This document shows positions 37,130 to 45,257 of a stretch of DNA of 64,000 bases, piece after piece. The notes beneath the pieces are model-generated. The model made no database searches and was not told the origin of the DNA. It saw only the letters and a program-made list of their open reading frames with translations. The DNA is from Stackebrandtia endophytica (GTDB lineage Bacteria > Actinomycetota > Actinomycetes > Mycobacteriales > Micromonosporaceae): contig NZ_VFOW01000001.1 in NCBI RefSeq assembly GCF_006716355.1, positions 4,898,001-4,962,000 of the forward strand, given 5' to 3'. Positions within the stretch are counted from its first letter, which is position 1. Each line of letters begins with the position of its first letter. The translations under genes were made by a program, and so were the position numbers.

Positions 37130-38226
37130 TGAGCTCCGATGAGGGCGTCCGGTTGTCTGGACTTGATCGTTACCTGCCGGTGTGGATCGGCGCGGCCATG
37201 CTGGCCGGACTCGGATTGGGCTGGCTGTTTCCCGACCTGCACGCCTTCTTCGGGGCGATGGAGATCGGCGGCATCTCGCTGCCCATCGGGGCGGGACTGC
37301 TGCTGATGATGTACCCGGTGCTGGCGAAGGTCCGGTTCGACCGGTTCGCGGCGGTCGCCCGTGATCGACGACTGGTGGCCTTGTCGATCGTGTTGAACTG
37401 GGTGGTCGGCCCGGCCCTGATGTTCGCGCTGGCGTGGCTGTTCCTAGCCGATCTTCCGGAGTACCGGACGGGTCTGATCATCGTGGGATTGGCGCGGTGC
37501 ATCGCGATGGTCATCATCTGGAACGACCTGGCACTGGGGGACCGCGAGGCGGCGGCCTGGCTGGTGGCGGTCAACTCGGTGTTCCAGGTGGTCGCGTTTG
37601 GCGCGCTCGGATGGTTCTACCTGGATCTGCTGCCGGGATGGTTGGGGCTGTCGACCACCGGCATGGACGTCTCGATCTGGCAGGTCGTCGTAAACGTGCT
37701 CGTGTTCCTGGGCATACCACTGGTGGCGGGTCTGTCATCCCGTTGGTGGGGCGAGCGGCGTCGTGGCCGAGCCTGGTACGAGGAACGGTTCCTTCCCCGC
37801 ATCGGACCGGTCGCGCTGTACGGACTGCTGTTCACGGTGGTGGTGCTGTTCGCGTTGCAGGGCGAGTCGATCGTTCGACAGCCGATCGACGTGCTACGGA
37901 TCGCGGTTCCCCTGGTGGTGTACTTCGGCCTGATGTGGGCTGGTTCGTTCGTGCTGTCGGGACTCGTGGGACTGGGCTACGCGCGATCCACGACGGTGGC
38001 GTTCACCGCCGCCGGCAACAACTTCGAACTGGCGATCGCGGTGGCCATCGCGACCTTCGGCGCGGTATCGGGGCAGGCGCTGGCCGGGGTGGTCGGTCCC
38101 CTGATCGAGGTACCGATTCTGGTCGGGCTGGTCTACGTCAGTCTGTGGGCACGGCGGTTCTTTCCCGACCGCCGACCACCCGGCGACCGAACGCGTGAGC
38201 CCGAATCCGATGTGGTCGCCCAATGA
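37129..38226 (+). CDS. acr3: Acr3-type arsenite efflux permease
   Basis: A 365-residue permease of the Acr3 (BASS) family with about ten membrane segments. It has the conserved LARCIAMVIIWNDLA helix carrying the essential Cys124, and the GNNFELAIAVAIA and GPLIEVPILVGLVY segments of the second half. It exports As(OH)3 from the cytoplasm by proton-coupled transport. ATG 37129 overlaps the arsR stop (TGATG), showing translational coupling. The next gene (arsC) also overlaps. Confidence 0.95.
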   Translation: MSSDEGVRLSGLDRYLPVWIGAAMLAGLGLGWLFPDLHAFFGAMEIGGISLPIGAGLLLMMYPVLAKVRFDRFAAVARDRRLVALSIVLNWVVGPALMFALAWLFLADLPEYRTGLIIVGLARCIAMVIIWNDLALGDREAAAWLVAVNSVFQVVAFGALGWFYLDLLPGWLGLSTTGMDVSIWQVVVNVLVFLGIPLVAGLSSRWWGERRRGRAWYEERFLPRIGPVALYGLLFTVVVLFALQGESIVRQPIDVLRIAVPLVVYFGLMWAGSFVLSGLVGLGYARSTTVAFTAAGNNFELAIAVAIATFGAVSGQALAGVVGPLIEVPILVGLVYVSLWARRFFPDRRPPGDRTREPESDVVAQ

Positions 38227-38648
38227 CCGGTGAGGAGAACACCGTGGCCGTTCCCGAGGTCCTGTTCGTATGTGTCCATAATGCTGGGAGGTCGCAGATG
38301 GCGGCGGCACTGCTGGCTCACCACGCCGGAGACCGGGTACGGGTTCGCTCCGCCGGTTCCGCGCCCAAGGATTCGGTCAACCCGGTCGTGGTCGAGGTGA
38401 TGGCCGAGATCGGTCTCGATGTCAGTCGGGAGTTCCCGAAGCCGTTGACGACCGAGGCCGTCCAGGCCAGCGACGTGGTCATCACGATGGGCTGTGGCGA
38501 CGCCTGCCCGGTGTTCCCGGGCAGGCGTTACCTCGATTGGGAACTGACCGACCCGGCTGGAAAAACCATCGAGGTGGTCCGCGCCATCCGTGACGAGATC
38601 GACCGGCGAGTTCAGGGGTTGGTGGCGGAGCTGTCTTCAGAGGGGTGA
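38223..38648 (+). CDS. arsC: arsenate reductase, LMW-PTP/thioredoxin-coupled type
   Basis: This 141-residue protein has the CVHNAGRSQ P-loop with nucleophile Cys17, the second and third redox cysteines at Cys91 and Cys95 in GCGDACP, and Asp105 in YLDWEL-x-DPAG. It reduces arsenate to arsenite, which Acr3 then exports; three cysteines imply thioredoxin or mycoredoxin as electron donor. The spacing of the last two cysteines (four residues) is shorter than the seven of B. subtilis-type enzymes. ATG 38223 overlaps the acr3 stop. The 3' end overlaps the converging MFS gene by 37 nt. Confidence 0.94.
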   Translation: MTGEENTVAVPEVLFVCVHNAGRSQMAAALLAHHAGDRVRVRSAGSAPKDSVNPVVVEVMAEIGLDVSREFPKPLTTEAVQASDVVITMGCGDACPVFPGRRYLDWELTDPAGKTIEVVRAIRDEIDRRVQGLVAELSSEG

Positions 38649-39871
38649 CCCGACCGGGAAACCGAGAAGAACCCGAAGACCGCCGCCAGCACGACGAACC
38701 CGGCCAGATACCCGAACAGTGCCTGATAGCCGCCGACCCAGTCGGTCAGGACCGCGCCGATCCACGGCGTGGTCGCCATCGCGACGGTCGACGGTGCGCT
38801 GAAGGCTCCGTAGAGGGCGCCGAATCCCTCGGTCCCCCACCTGTCGGATACCGCCGTGGCCTCCAACAGCGTGAGAATTCCCCGGGTCGCCCCGAAGGCG
38901 ACGGCTGCGGCGATGAGCGTGACGGTGGGCGCGGCGGTCACCGCGGTGACCGCGATGGTGACCGCCGCCGCGGCCAACACCGCGACGGTCCGCACCCGGG
39001 TGGTGGTCGCCTTCGCCAGTCGGCCGTATCCGACTCGTCCCAGGAGCTGTCCCGCCCCGCACAGGCCCAGTGCCCAGGCGGCGAAGCTCGTTGACGAGCC
39101 CTGTTCGGTCAGCAACGGAACCAGGTTCACGGTGGCCGCGAACATTCCGAAGGACGCCAAGGCCATCGCGATCACCAGGCAGATGAACGCCCGGGACCGC
39201 AGGATCCCGCGCCGTCGGCGTTTCGGTTGTTCGGTGGCCGCTCGCTGTCCGTCGTAGCGACGCCATGGAACGTTGAGGAACACCGCGTGAGTGGGGATGG
39301 TGATCACGGCGAGTACCGCCGCGAGGATCAGATAGGTGGTTCGCCAGTCGGTACGATCGGCGATGGCGGCGGTCAACGGCGCGAAGATGGTGCTGGACAG
39401 CCCGGCTACCAGCGTCAACGCGGTGAGGGCTTTGACTCTGCTCGGTCCGTACCAGCCGGTGATCGCCGCGAAGGCGGGTTTGTAGAACACGCAAGCCTGG
39501 GCGAGCCCGGAAACCGCCCAGGCGGCGATGAACCATCCGGGCGTCGGCGCCGTCGCGATCGCCACCACCGACAGCACTCCGATGATGGAACCGGTGGTCA
39601 TCACCGGGCGCGGGCCCAGACGGTCCAGCAGGTGGCCGACGGGTATACCCGCGATCGCCGATACCGCCAGGCCCACGGAGAAGGCACCCATCACGGTCAT
39701 GGTCGACCATCCGGTGTCGACGGTGATGGCGCCCAGCAGGACGGGGAACGCGTAGTACAGCGCGCCCCAACTGGTGATCTCGGTGAGGCACAGCGCGATG
39801 AGGCCGCGTTGTCGCGCCCGATCGCTGCCGTGGGCAGGACCGGGCGCGGTGGTGGTCATGTCGATGGTCAC
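38612..39871 (-). CDS. MFS transporter of the arsenic island
   Basis: A 419-residue, 12-helix MFS protein with the loop 2-3 motif GHLLDRLGPRP and its counterpart GYGRLAKATTTR between helices 8 and 9. The GTG at 39871 overlaps the stop of the upstream flavoprotein, so the two form an operon in the arsenic island. Resistance islands use MFS exporters for arsenic compounds: ArsJ exports arsenophosphoglycerate but needs a GAPDH partner, which is missing here. Export of an oxidised or organic arsenical made by the flavoprotein is a reasonable guess only. Confidence 0.85.
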   Translation of the reverse strand: MTIDMTTTAPGPAHGSDRARQRGLIALCLTEITSWGALYYAFPVLLGAITVDTGWSTMTVMGAFSVGLAVSAIAGIPVGHLLDRLGPRPVMTTGSIIGVLSVVAIATAPTPGWFIAAWAVSGLAQACVFYKPAFAAITGWYGPSRVKALTALTLVAGLSSTIFAPLTAAIADRTDWRTTYLILAAVLAVITIPTHAVFLNVPWRRYDGQRAATEQPKRRRRGILRSRAFICLVIAMALASFGMFAATVNLVPLLTEQGSSTSFAAWALGLCGAGQLLGRVGYGRLAKATTTRVRTVAVLAAAAVTIAVTAVTAAPTVTLIAAAVAFGATRGILTLLEATAVSDRWGTEGFGALYGAFSAPSTVAMATTPWIGAVLTDWVGGYQALFGYLAGFVVLAAVFGFFSVSRSGHPSEDSSATNP

Positions 39872-41310
39872 GGGCTAACGGTGGCACCGCAGCATCCGGC
39901 GGCAACCGGGAGTGGTCGAACCCCGCCGGAGTATCCGTGGGCCAAGCCGGTGGCGAGGCCCTGTGGGGCCGAGGGCTTTCCTGCGGGTTCCCCACAGCAT
40001 GAGGAGTTCCGCGCGAAGACGACGTTGCCCGCGGCGTCCTCGGTCACGGCCTGGGAGGAGCACACGCCGGTCTCGGGCAACTCCAGTCGTACTTCGTCGG
40101 CTGCCTCGCGGTCTCCGGCCAGGGCCGCCGCGATGGAACGGACCTGTTCGAACCCGGTGGCCATCAGGAAAGTGGGTGCCCGACCGTAACTCTTCATGCC
40201 GACGATGTAGAAGCCATCGTCGGGATGGGCGAGTTCTCGTTCACCGTGTGGCGGAACGGTTCCACATGAGTGGTGGTTGGGGTCGACGAGCGGTCCGAGT
40301 CGCGCGGGTGTGTCCACAATGGGGTCGAGCTCCAATCGCACCTCCCGGAGGATGTCCAGGTCGGGGCGGAATCCGGTCGCCGGGACCACCGTGTGCACCT
40401 CCAACTCGGCCACCTCGTCGTTCTGCCTGCCCGACAGGGTGACGGTGGTGCCAGAGGGCGTCATCCGTTCGATTGTGAGCCCGCGGACGAGTTCGATGCG
40501 CCCGGATGCGACCAGGTCCTTCAGTCTGGTCCCCAATGCTCCGCGAGCCGGAAGCGCGTCGGCGTCACCTCCGCCGTAGGCGCGCGCGGCGGATTGGTCG
40601 CGGATCGCCCAGGTGATACGGGTGTCGGGTGTCTCCGCTGCCAGCTCGGCCAACAACAGCAGGGTATTGGCGGCCGAGTGTCCGGTGCCCACGACCAGCG
40701 TGTGCCTTCCTGCGAACCGTTGCCTTTGCCTACCCAGCACATCGGGCAGCGGTTCGCTGATGTGTTCACGGGCGTCGCCCTCGCCGGGGGCGGGTAGTCC
40801 GTGAGCGCCCAGCGGGTTGGAATGTCCCCAGGTGCCTGAGGCGTCGATGACGGCGTCGGCGACGATGTCGAGATGTTCGCCGTCGTCATGTCGGGTGCGC
40901 ACGATGTAGGGGTGGGCCTCTCTGTCGAGGCTTCGAGTCTTGTCCCGGTGTTCGCGGCTGACGGCCACGACCGTCGTGCGGTATCTGATGTGGTCGGACA
41001 ACGGGGTCAGCTCGGCCAGTGGACGTAGGTATTGCTCGATGAGTTCGTCGCCGGTCGGCAGATGGTCCGGGTGAGGCGGGGTCCATCCGGCTGTATCCAA
41101 CAGACGCCGGGCGGCGGCGTCGGTGTTGAACTTCCAGGGTGAGAACAGCCGAATGTGGCCCCAATCGGAAATGGCAGCGCCCGCGTGAGTGCCGGACTCG
41201 ATCACCACCGGTGTGATGCCGCGTTCGTGAAGGTGCGATGCGGCGGCCAAGCCTATGGGCCCGGCGCCGATGACCACGACGGTGTGAATTCTTCGTGCTG
41301 CCTCAGTCAT
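39868..41310 (-). CDS. FAD/NAD(P)-binding flavoprotein with Cys-rich tail
   Basis: A 480-residue two-Rossmann flavoprotein with GAGPIGLAAA (15-24), a second nucleotide site VVGTGHSAANT and the ATGFRPDLDIL element. It resembles flavin monooxygenase/ArsO-type enzymes found in arsenic islands. Unusually, the last ~60 residues hold Cys clusters (GVCSS, SSCCGEP, AAGCCGA), which could bind As(III). ATG 41310 lies after GGAG and is chosen over an upstream in-frame ATG. It is divergent from arsR 2 and overlaps the MFS gene downstream. The reaction is unknown. Confidence 0.83.
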   Translation of the reverse strand: MTEAARRIHTVVVIGAGPIGLAAASHLHERGITPVVIESGTHAGAAISDWGHIRLFSPWKFNTDAAARRLLDTAGWTPPHPDHLPTGDELIEQYLRPLAELTPLSDHIRYRTTVVAVSREHRDKTRSLDREAHPYIVRTRHDDGEHLDIVADAVIDASGTWGHSNPLGAHGLPAPGEGDAREHISEPLPDVLGRQRQRFAGRHTLVVGTGHSAANTLLLLAELAAETPDTRITWAIRDQSAARAYGGGDADALPARGALGTRLKDLVASGRIELVRGLTIERMTPSGTTVTLSGRQNDEVAELEVHTVVPATGFRPDLDILREVRLELDPIVDTPARLGPLVDPNHHSCGTVPPHGERELAHPDDGFYIVGMKSYGRAPTFLMATGFEQVRSIAAALAGDREAADEVRLELPETGVCSSQAVTEDAAGNVVFARNSSCCGEPAGKPSAPQGLATGLAHGYSGGVRPLPVAAGCCGATVSP

Positions 41311-41359
41311 GAGGAACTCCATCTCAAGTACGTGAATCACTAGCGGATGCAATTAATAC

Positions 41360-41407
41360 CAGTAGATACTGTTGATAGCAAATTCGGTGCCATACTGGGG
41401 GGTATGG
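41360..41407. promoter_or_regulatory. palindromes between flavoprotein and arsR 2
   Basis: CAGTAGATACTG (41360-41371) is a 12-bp inverted repeat. CCATAC-N6-GTATGG (41390-41407) is a second perfect one that spans the G-rich ribosome binding site and the ATG at 41404 of arsR 2. Both sit in the divergent promoter region and are likely ArsR 2 binding sites; the second could also fold in mRNA over the start. Confidence 0.5.
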
Positions 41408-41745
41408 CACCGAACACGACCACCAGCCCGCTTCCGATCCGGGAGCAGGCCCGAGTGCTCGCGCCCCAGCTCAAGGCTCTGGCAGATGAGACCCGGCTTC
41501 TGCTGATGTTGCTGTTGGCGGAGCGGCCACGTAGTGTGCGCGAACTCACCGAGGCCACCGGTCTGTCGCAGACCCTGGTGTCTCATCACCTGACGCCGTT
41601 GCGGGAACAGAACCTGGTAACCGTCACCCCGAAGGGGCGGGCGAACATCTACTCGGTGTGCTGCGATGAGGTCGCCGTACCGGTGCGGATGCTGGCGGGA
41701 CTGGCCCAGGTCGACGAGCCCACCGGCGATTGCGGGTGTTCGTGA
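41404..41745 (+). CDS. ArsR family regulator 2
   Basis: A 113-residue ArsR protein with LKALADETRLLLMLLL, SVRELTEATGLSQTLVSHHLTPLREQNLV and the wing GRANIYSV. Cysteines lie at CC after the wing (SVCCDE) and in the C-terminal DCGCS, not in helix 3, so its metalloid site differs from that of ArsR 1. It is divergent from the flavoprotein-MFS pair and probably represses it. The start at ATG 41404 lies directly after a G-rich ribosome binding site. Confidence 0.88.
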   Translation: MAPNTTTSPLPIREQARVLAPQLKALADETRLLLMLLLAERPRSVRELTEATGLSQTLVSHHLTPLREQNLVTVTPKGRANIYSVCCDEVAVPVRMLAGLAQVDEPTGDCGCS

Positions 41746-41746
41746 T

Positions 41747-42826
41747 TCACATGGAAAGCCGATGTGCCCCGTTGGCGACCGCCGCGATGGCGGGGGCGAT
41801 CGCCTCGGCGTCGCGGGCGACTCCCCGAAGGGTGTTCGAGGCGAACGAACGTTGCAGCTCCAGGCCGATGTAGCCCAATCCCACGTGGGTGGTGGACAAA
41901 CCGCCGACGTGAAGCGGGGCGGCGTCGCCGTCCAGAGCACCGAGCCCTCGTAGATAACCCAGATCCGGGCGGTAACCGGTGGCGAGGATGACCGTGTCGA
42001 CGAACTCGGTCTCGCCGTCGTCCCACCGAACCCCGTCGCTGGTCAACTCGGAGAACATCGGGCGTCGATCCACCGCGCCCGAGGCGAACATCTCCGCGTA
42101 GCCGCCGACGTCCATCACCAGCGGACCACCGGCCAGTTGCGCCAGCCAATGCGGTGGCAGGTGGTCGAAGCCCGCCACCAGAAGATGATGCGCGTCGCGC
42201 CCGTTGAGCTGTTGCGGTACCAGGTGGAACGGCTCCAGGCTCGCCACGGTCACCGTCGCCACCTCGGCCAGTTCGCAGGCGACCTGGACCGCCGAGTTTC
42301 CACCGCCGACGACCACCACGCGCTTTCCTGCGAAGGGCGCGGGGTTTCGATACTCGGCGACGTGGAGCAGTTCGCCGCCGAACCCGTCCTGCCCGGTCAA
42401 CGGTGGGCGGTTCGGTCTTCCGAATGAGCCGGAGGCGGCGATCACCGCGTTCGCGGTGACCATCTGCTGTCCGGCTATGTGGACACCGAAGCCATCGGGC
42501 TCCTCGGTGACCTCGGTGACCCGGGCATCGGTGCGTATGTGGAGGCCTATGGACTCGGCATATCTCGCCAGGTAGTGCGCGACCTCGTCTCGGGTGGGAT
42601 ACCCGTCGGGATTACCGCCGAAATCGAGGCCGGGCATCGAGTTGAATCGGTTGGGGGAGAAGGCTTTGAGCGAGTCGTAGTAGTCAGGCCACGAACCTTG
42701 GGCCGTGGCACCGGCCTCCAGGACGACCGGGTCGGTGCCGGCGTGGCGCAGTGCTCCTGCGGCGGCCAGTCCGGATTGGCCGCCGCCAATGACGACCACG
42801 GGGTAATGGGGGATGGAGGTGTTCAT
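41747..42826 (-). CDS. FAD-dependent NAD(P)H oxidoreductase, ArsO-like
   Basis: A 359-residue flavoprotein monooxygenase-like protein with FAD motif GGGQSGLAAAG (14-24), the YYDSLKAFSPNRFNSMPG active-site strand of this group, NAD(P) motif VVGGGNSAVQVA and ATGYRPDLGYL. It is related to, but distinct from, the flavoprotein at 39868-41310 and lacks its Cys-rich tail. It converges on arsR 2 (1-nt gap) and is divergent from arsR 3 across an 18-bp palindrome. ArsO-type proteins are recurrent in arsenic islands; the substrate is uncertain. Confidence 0.85.
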   Translation of the reverse strand: MNTSIPHYPVVVIGGGQSGLAAAGALRHAGTDPVVLEAGATAQGSWPDYYDSLKAFSPNRFNSMPGLDFGGNPDGYPTRDEVAHYLARYAESIGLHIRTDARVTEVTEEPDGFGVHIAGQQMVTANAVIAASGSFGRPNRPPLTGQDGFGGELLHVAEYRNPAPFAGKRVVVVGGGNSAVQVACELAEVATVTVASLEPFHLVPQQLNGRDAHHLLVAGFDHLPPHWLAQLAGGPLVMDVGGYAEMFASGAVDRRPMFSELTSDGVRWDDGETEFVDTVILATGYRPDLGYLRGLGALDGDAAPLHVGGLSTTHVGLGYIGLELQRSFASNTLRGVARDAEAIAPAIAAVANGAHRLSM

Positions 42827-42840
42827 GGGGCGATCATATC

Positions 42841-42858
42841 GTCATTTCGCGAAATGAC
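42841..42858. promoter_or_regulatory. 18-bp perfect palindrome, ArsR 3 operator
   Basis: GTCATTTCGCGAAATGAC reads the same on both strands. It lies 14 bp upstream of the flavoprotein ATG (42826) and 39 bp upstream of the arsR 3 GTG (42898), the position expected for an operator that controls both. Confidence 0.7.
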
Positions 42859-42897
42859 AAGTTGACGGTTGTCGCGGGCACGCGGCATGCTTGGACG

Positions 42898-43215
42898 GTG
42901 ACCACCGACGGCAGCAAACTCAGCCCGCAGGCCCAGGCGTTTCTCAAGGCGCTGGCCAACCCGACCCGTCAGCGGATCATGTTCCAGTTCGAGCCCGGTG
43001 ATGAGTTGACGGTCGGTGACATCGCCGAACGACTCCAGCTGGCCCCATCAGCCACATCCAGTCATCTGACGACCCTGCGGGACGCCGGAATAGTGACCTC
43101 CCGGCGGGATTGGAAGAACGTCTACTATCGACCCAACCCGCAGGGTTTCCTGCAAAGCCTCGACGATCTTCGTGACTACCTGTTGACCTGCTGTCCACCA
43201 TCGACGGAGCAGTGA
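42898..43215 (+). CDS. ArsR family regulator 3
   Basis: A 105-residue winged-helix regulator with FLKALANPTRQRIMFQF, LTVGDIAERLQLAPSATSSHLTTLRDAGIV and the wing WKNVYYRPN. A Cys pair near the C-terminus (LTCCPPS) could bind metalloid. GTG 42898 is chosen; a TTG further upstream (42862) is in frame but weak. It is divergent from the ArsO-like gene across a perfect 18-bp palindrome and probably represses it. Confidence 0.86.
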   Translation: MTTDGSKLSPQAQAFLKALANPTRQRIMFQFEPGDELTVGDIAERLQLAPSATSSHLTTLRDAGIVTSRRDWKNVYYRPNPQGFLQSLDDLRDYLLTCCPPSTEQ

Positions 43216-43370
43216 GTTCCGGCTTCGGCTCGGCGAGGCGATTCGGGTACCCGTCGGGAGTCAGAATGGGTCGGCAGCGGTCCGGGTCGGCCGTGAAACG
43301 ACCGGTCTAATGAGCGGCCGATGTCAGTGCCGGTCTGTCAGCGGCCTGATCGGTGGACCGCTGTCGTGAG

Positions 43371-43556
43371 TTACTTCAGGCTGCCGAGTAGGGCGGTGAA
43401 GTCGGTGCGGTTGATGGCGAGACTGCCAAGCTGGGGTGCCTTGCTATCGCGCAGCTCGATTGCTGCGCCGGTGTGGTTGAGGGTGCGGGTCTCGACGCAG
43501 TTACCAGTGTTGGCGCCACTGCGGGTGGACTTGCGCCACTTGCCAGGTGTTGTCAT
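43371..43556 (-). CDS. DUF397 domain protein 1
   Basis: A 61-residue DUF397 protein with the family pattern W-R-K-S-x-R-S-G...N-C-V-E...V/I-x-L-R-D-S-K and the terminal DFTALLGSLK. ATG 43556 has GAAGGTGG upstream. DUF397 proteins are the small partners of XRE/DUF5753 regulators in actinomycetes and affect development and antibiotic production. No intact partner gene lies next to it. It is a tandem copy of the following DUF397 gene. Confidence 0.88.
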   Translation of the reverse strand: MTTPGKWRKSTRSGANTGNCVETRTLNHTGAAIELRDSKAPQLGSLAINRTDFTALLGSLK

Positions 43557-43597
43557 CGGTGCCACCTTCCCATCAGACGATCTGCAATCCACCGTAG

Positions 43598-43867
43598 TCA
43601 GTAGTGCTGGGCGCCAACACATCCAGACGTGCCAACTCTGTCGCCTCCGAATGTGAAACAGCGGTCCACCGGCTGGTGGACCGCTGTCACGAGTCGTTGT
43701 AACTTCACGCTGTTCAGTAGTGCGGTGAAGTCATTGGGGGACAGCCGAAGGATGGGAGAGTCGTCACCCATCTTGCTGTCGCGGACTTCTGGGGTGTGAT
43801 TCAGCCGGGCCTCGACACAATTTCCTTGTCCACCGCTACGACTGGACTTACGCCATGGTGACTTCAC
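43598..43867 (-). CDS. DUF397 domain protein 2, with read-through extension
   Basis: The first ~55 residues are a standard DUF397 domain (SPWRKSSRSGGQGNCVEARL...DFTALLNSVK). Where the sister gene has its stop (AAGTAA), this copy has AAGTTAC. The frame therefore runs 34 codons further, through a 13-bp terminator hairpin, to 43598. The extension looks non-native. GTG 43867 overlaps the stop of a decayed regulator remnant (GTGA), the normal arrangement of DUF5753-DUF397 pairs. Confidence 0.85.
   Translation of the reverse strand: MKSPWRKSSRSGGQGNCVEARLNHTPEVRDSKMGDDSPILRLSPNDFTALLNSVKLQRLVTAVHQPVDRCFTFGGDRVGTSGCVGAQHY
43658..43687 (-). terminator. 13-bp hairpin terminator inside the extended DUF397 frame
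   Basis: ACAGCGGTCCACC (43658-43670), loop GGCT, GGTGGACCGCTGT (43675-43687) form a perfect 13-bp stem just beyond the expected end of DUF397 2. A degenerate version follows DUF397 1 near 43340-43365, so hairpin and gene were duplicated together. Confidence 0.65.
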
Positions 43868-44010
43868 AAGAACTCCTCTACCGGGATCGCGTCGCTTCGA
43901 GTCTCCTCAAAGAACGAACGGTAAATGTTGATGCAGCCTTCTGACTCCACATATCTACAGCCGTCCACGGATTCTACGTACACGGTGCGACCTCGACCAA
44001 CTCGTATCTG
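43864..44010 (-). pseudogene. C-terminal remnant of an XRE/DUF5753 regulator
   Basis: In the frame ending at TGA 43864-43866 the translation contains TVYVESVDGCRYVES, then IYRSFFEETRSDAIPVEEFL. This fits the end of DUF5753 domains (VYVE...YLE...Y...F..L...A.S..E). It overlaps the DUF397 start by GTGA, exactly as intact regulator-DUF397 pairs do. Upstream of about 44010 no helix-turn-helix or further DUF5753 sequence can be read, so only the tail of the gene survives. Assignment rests on pattern and position. Confidence 0.5.
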
Positions 44011-44192
44011 ACTATCCCGCCCGGGTGGCGACGTTCCACAACGCGGCTGCCCGGGCAGGTAAGCGGCTGGGGCTCGGGGTACCTCCGCCCTACCGGTGAC
44101 CGGGGCGGACCGACCGGCGGGTTATCCGACTCGCCGGTCACCGCTTGCCCGAATCGGGCGACGCCCCCGGTCGGCGTTGTTAGGGTGAGCCG

Positions 44193-45146
44193 ATGTTGGG
44201 CAGGGGCGCCGGACGAGCGGCGGGCGGATACTCGGTTCAGAACATCGAAGGTCCGTTGACTCCGTCGGCGATCTTCCTGGTTCTGATCGTGCGAGACGAT
44301 GCGATCGACCACGTGCGCGAGGTCCTCGCGGGACTGGACGACCTGGTGAAGACCGTGGGCTTTCGCGATCCGCAGTCGCACCTGTCGTGCACGGCGGGCA
44401 TCGGTGCTCGAATATGGACGCCGTTGACGCGTCGCACCACACCGGCTGAGCTCCGCCCGTTCCGAGAGATCACCGGTGAGAAGCACACGGCGGTGGCCAC
44501 GCCCGGTGACCTGCTCTTCCACATCCGCTCGCAGCGACGGGATCTGGCCTTCGAGCTGGAACGGCTGCTGCTGCAATCCTTCGGCGACGCGGTCACCACC
44601 GCCGACGAGGTGGTCGGATTCCGTTATTTCGACACCCGCGACCTGCTCGGTTTCGTTGATGGGACTGCCAACCCGATCGGGACGGAGCTGTCGGCCTCGG
44701 CGCTGATCGGTGATGAGGACCCGGACTTCGCCGGGGGCAGCTACGCGGTGGTACAGAAGTACGTCCATCCGCTCGCGGCCTGGCAGTCCCTCACCACGGG
44801 ACAGCAGGAGGCGATCATGGGGAGGACGAAGGCCGACAACATCGAACTCGACGACGCCGAAACCGGCCAGAAGTCGCACAAGACGTTGGCGACGATCGTC
44901 GACGACGACGGCGGGGAACATGACATCGTGCGGGACAACATGCCGTTCGGGGCGCCGGGCGATGGCACGTTCGGTACCTATTTCATCGGTTACTCCCGCC
45001 ATCTGTGGGTGATCGAACGGATGCTGGAACGCATGTTCATCGGTGACCCGCCCGGCCTGCACGACCGGCTGCTGGACTTCTCCACCCCACAGACCGGTAG
45101 CGCCTACTTCATTTCCTCGGCGACCCTGCTGTCCACCTTGGATTGA
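44193..45146 (+). CDS. DyP-type heme peroxidase
   Basis: A 317-residue dye-decolorizing peroxidase. The family motif G-x-x-D-G appears as GFVDG (153-157, catalytic Asp156). The proximal-His segment is KYVHPLAAW (His192), where most members have His-Asp, and the distal Arg lies in YFIGYSR. No Tat or Sec signal is present, so the enzyme should be cytoplasmic. DyPs are frequent encapsulin cargo, but no encapsulin gene is in the window. ATG 44193 has AGGGTGAG upstream. A small acidic protein gene follows on the same strand. Confidence 0.93.
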   Translation: MLGRGAGRAAGGYSVQNIEGPLTPSAIFLVLIVRDDAIDHVREVLAGLDDLVKTVGFRDPQSHLSCTAGIGARIWTPLTRRTTPAELRPFREITGEKHTAVATPGDLLFHIRSQRRDLAFELERLLLQSFGDAVTTADEVVGFRYFDTRDLLGFVDGTANPIGTELSASALIGDEDPDFAGGSYAVVQKYVHPLAAWQSLTTGQQEAIMGRTKADNIELDDAETGQKSHKTLATIVDDDGGEHDIVRDNMPFGAPGDGTFGTYFIGYSRHLWVIERMLERMFIGDPPGLHDRLLDFSTPQTGSAYFISSATLLSTLD

Positions 45147-45257
45147 TTCCGGTATACCAGCCGAGACGAAGAGACCCTTGTGGAATACTGACCGGTGCCC
45201 CCTTTCACCCCGACGCCCGCCCAGGCATGTCGGGCTCAGACTGAACGGCGAAACCCA

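Noticed and set aside
38612-39871. ArsJ annotation for the MFS gene
   Set aside because: ArsJ is paired with a GAPDH gene; none is present, and the coupled partner is a flavoprotein.
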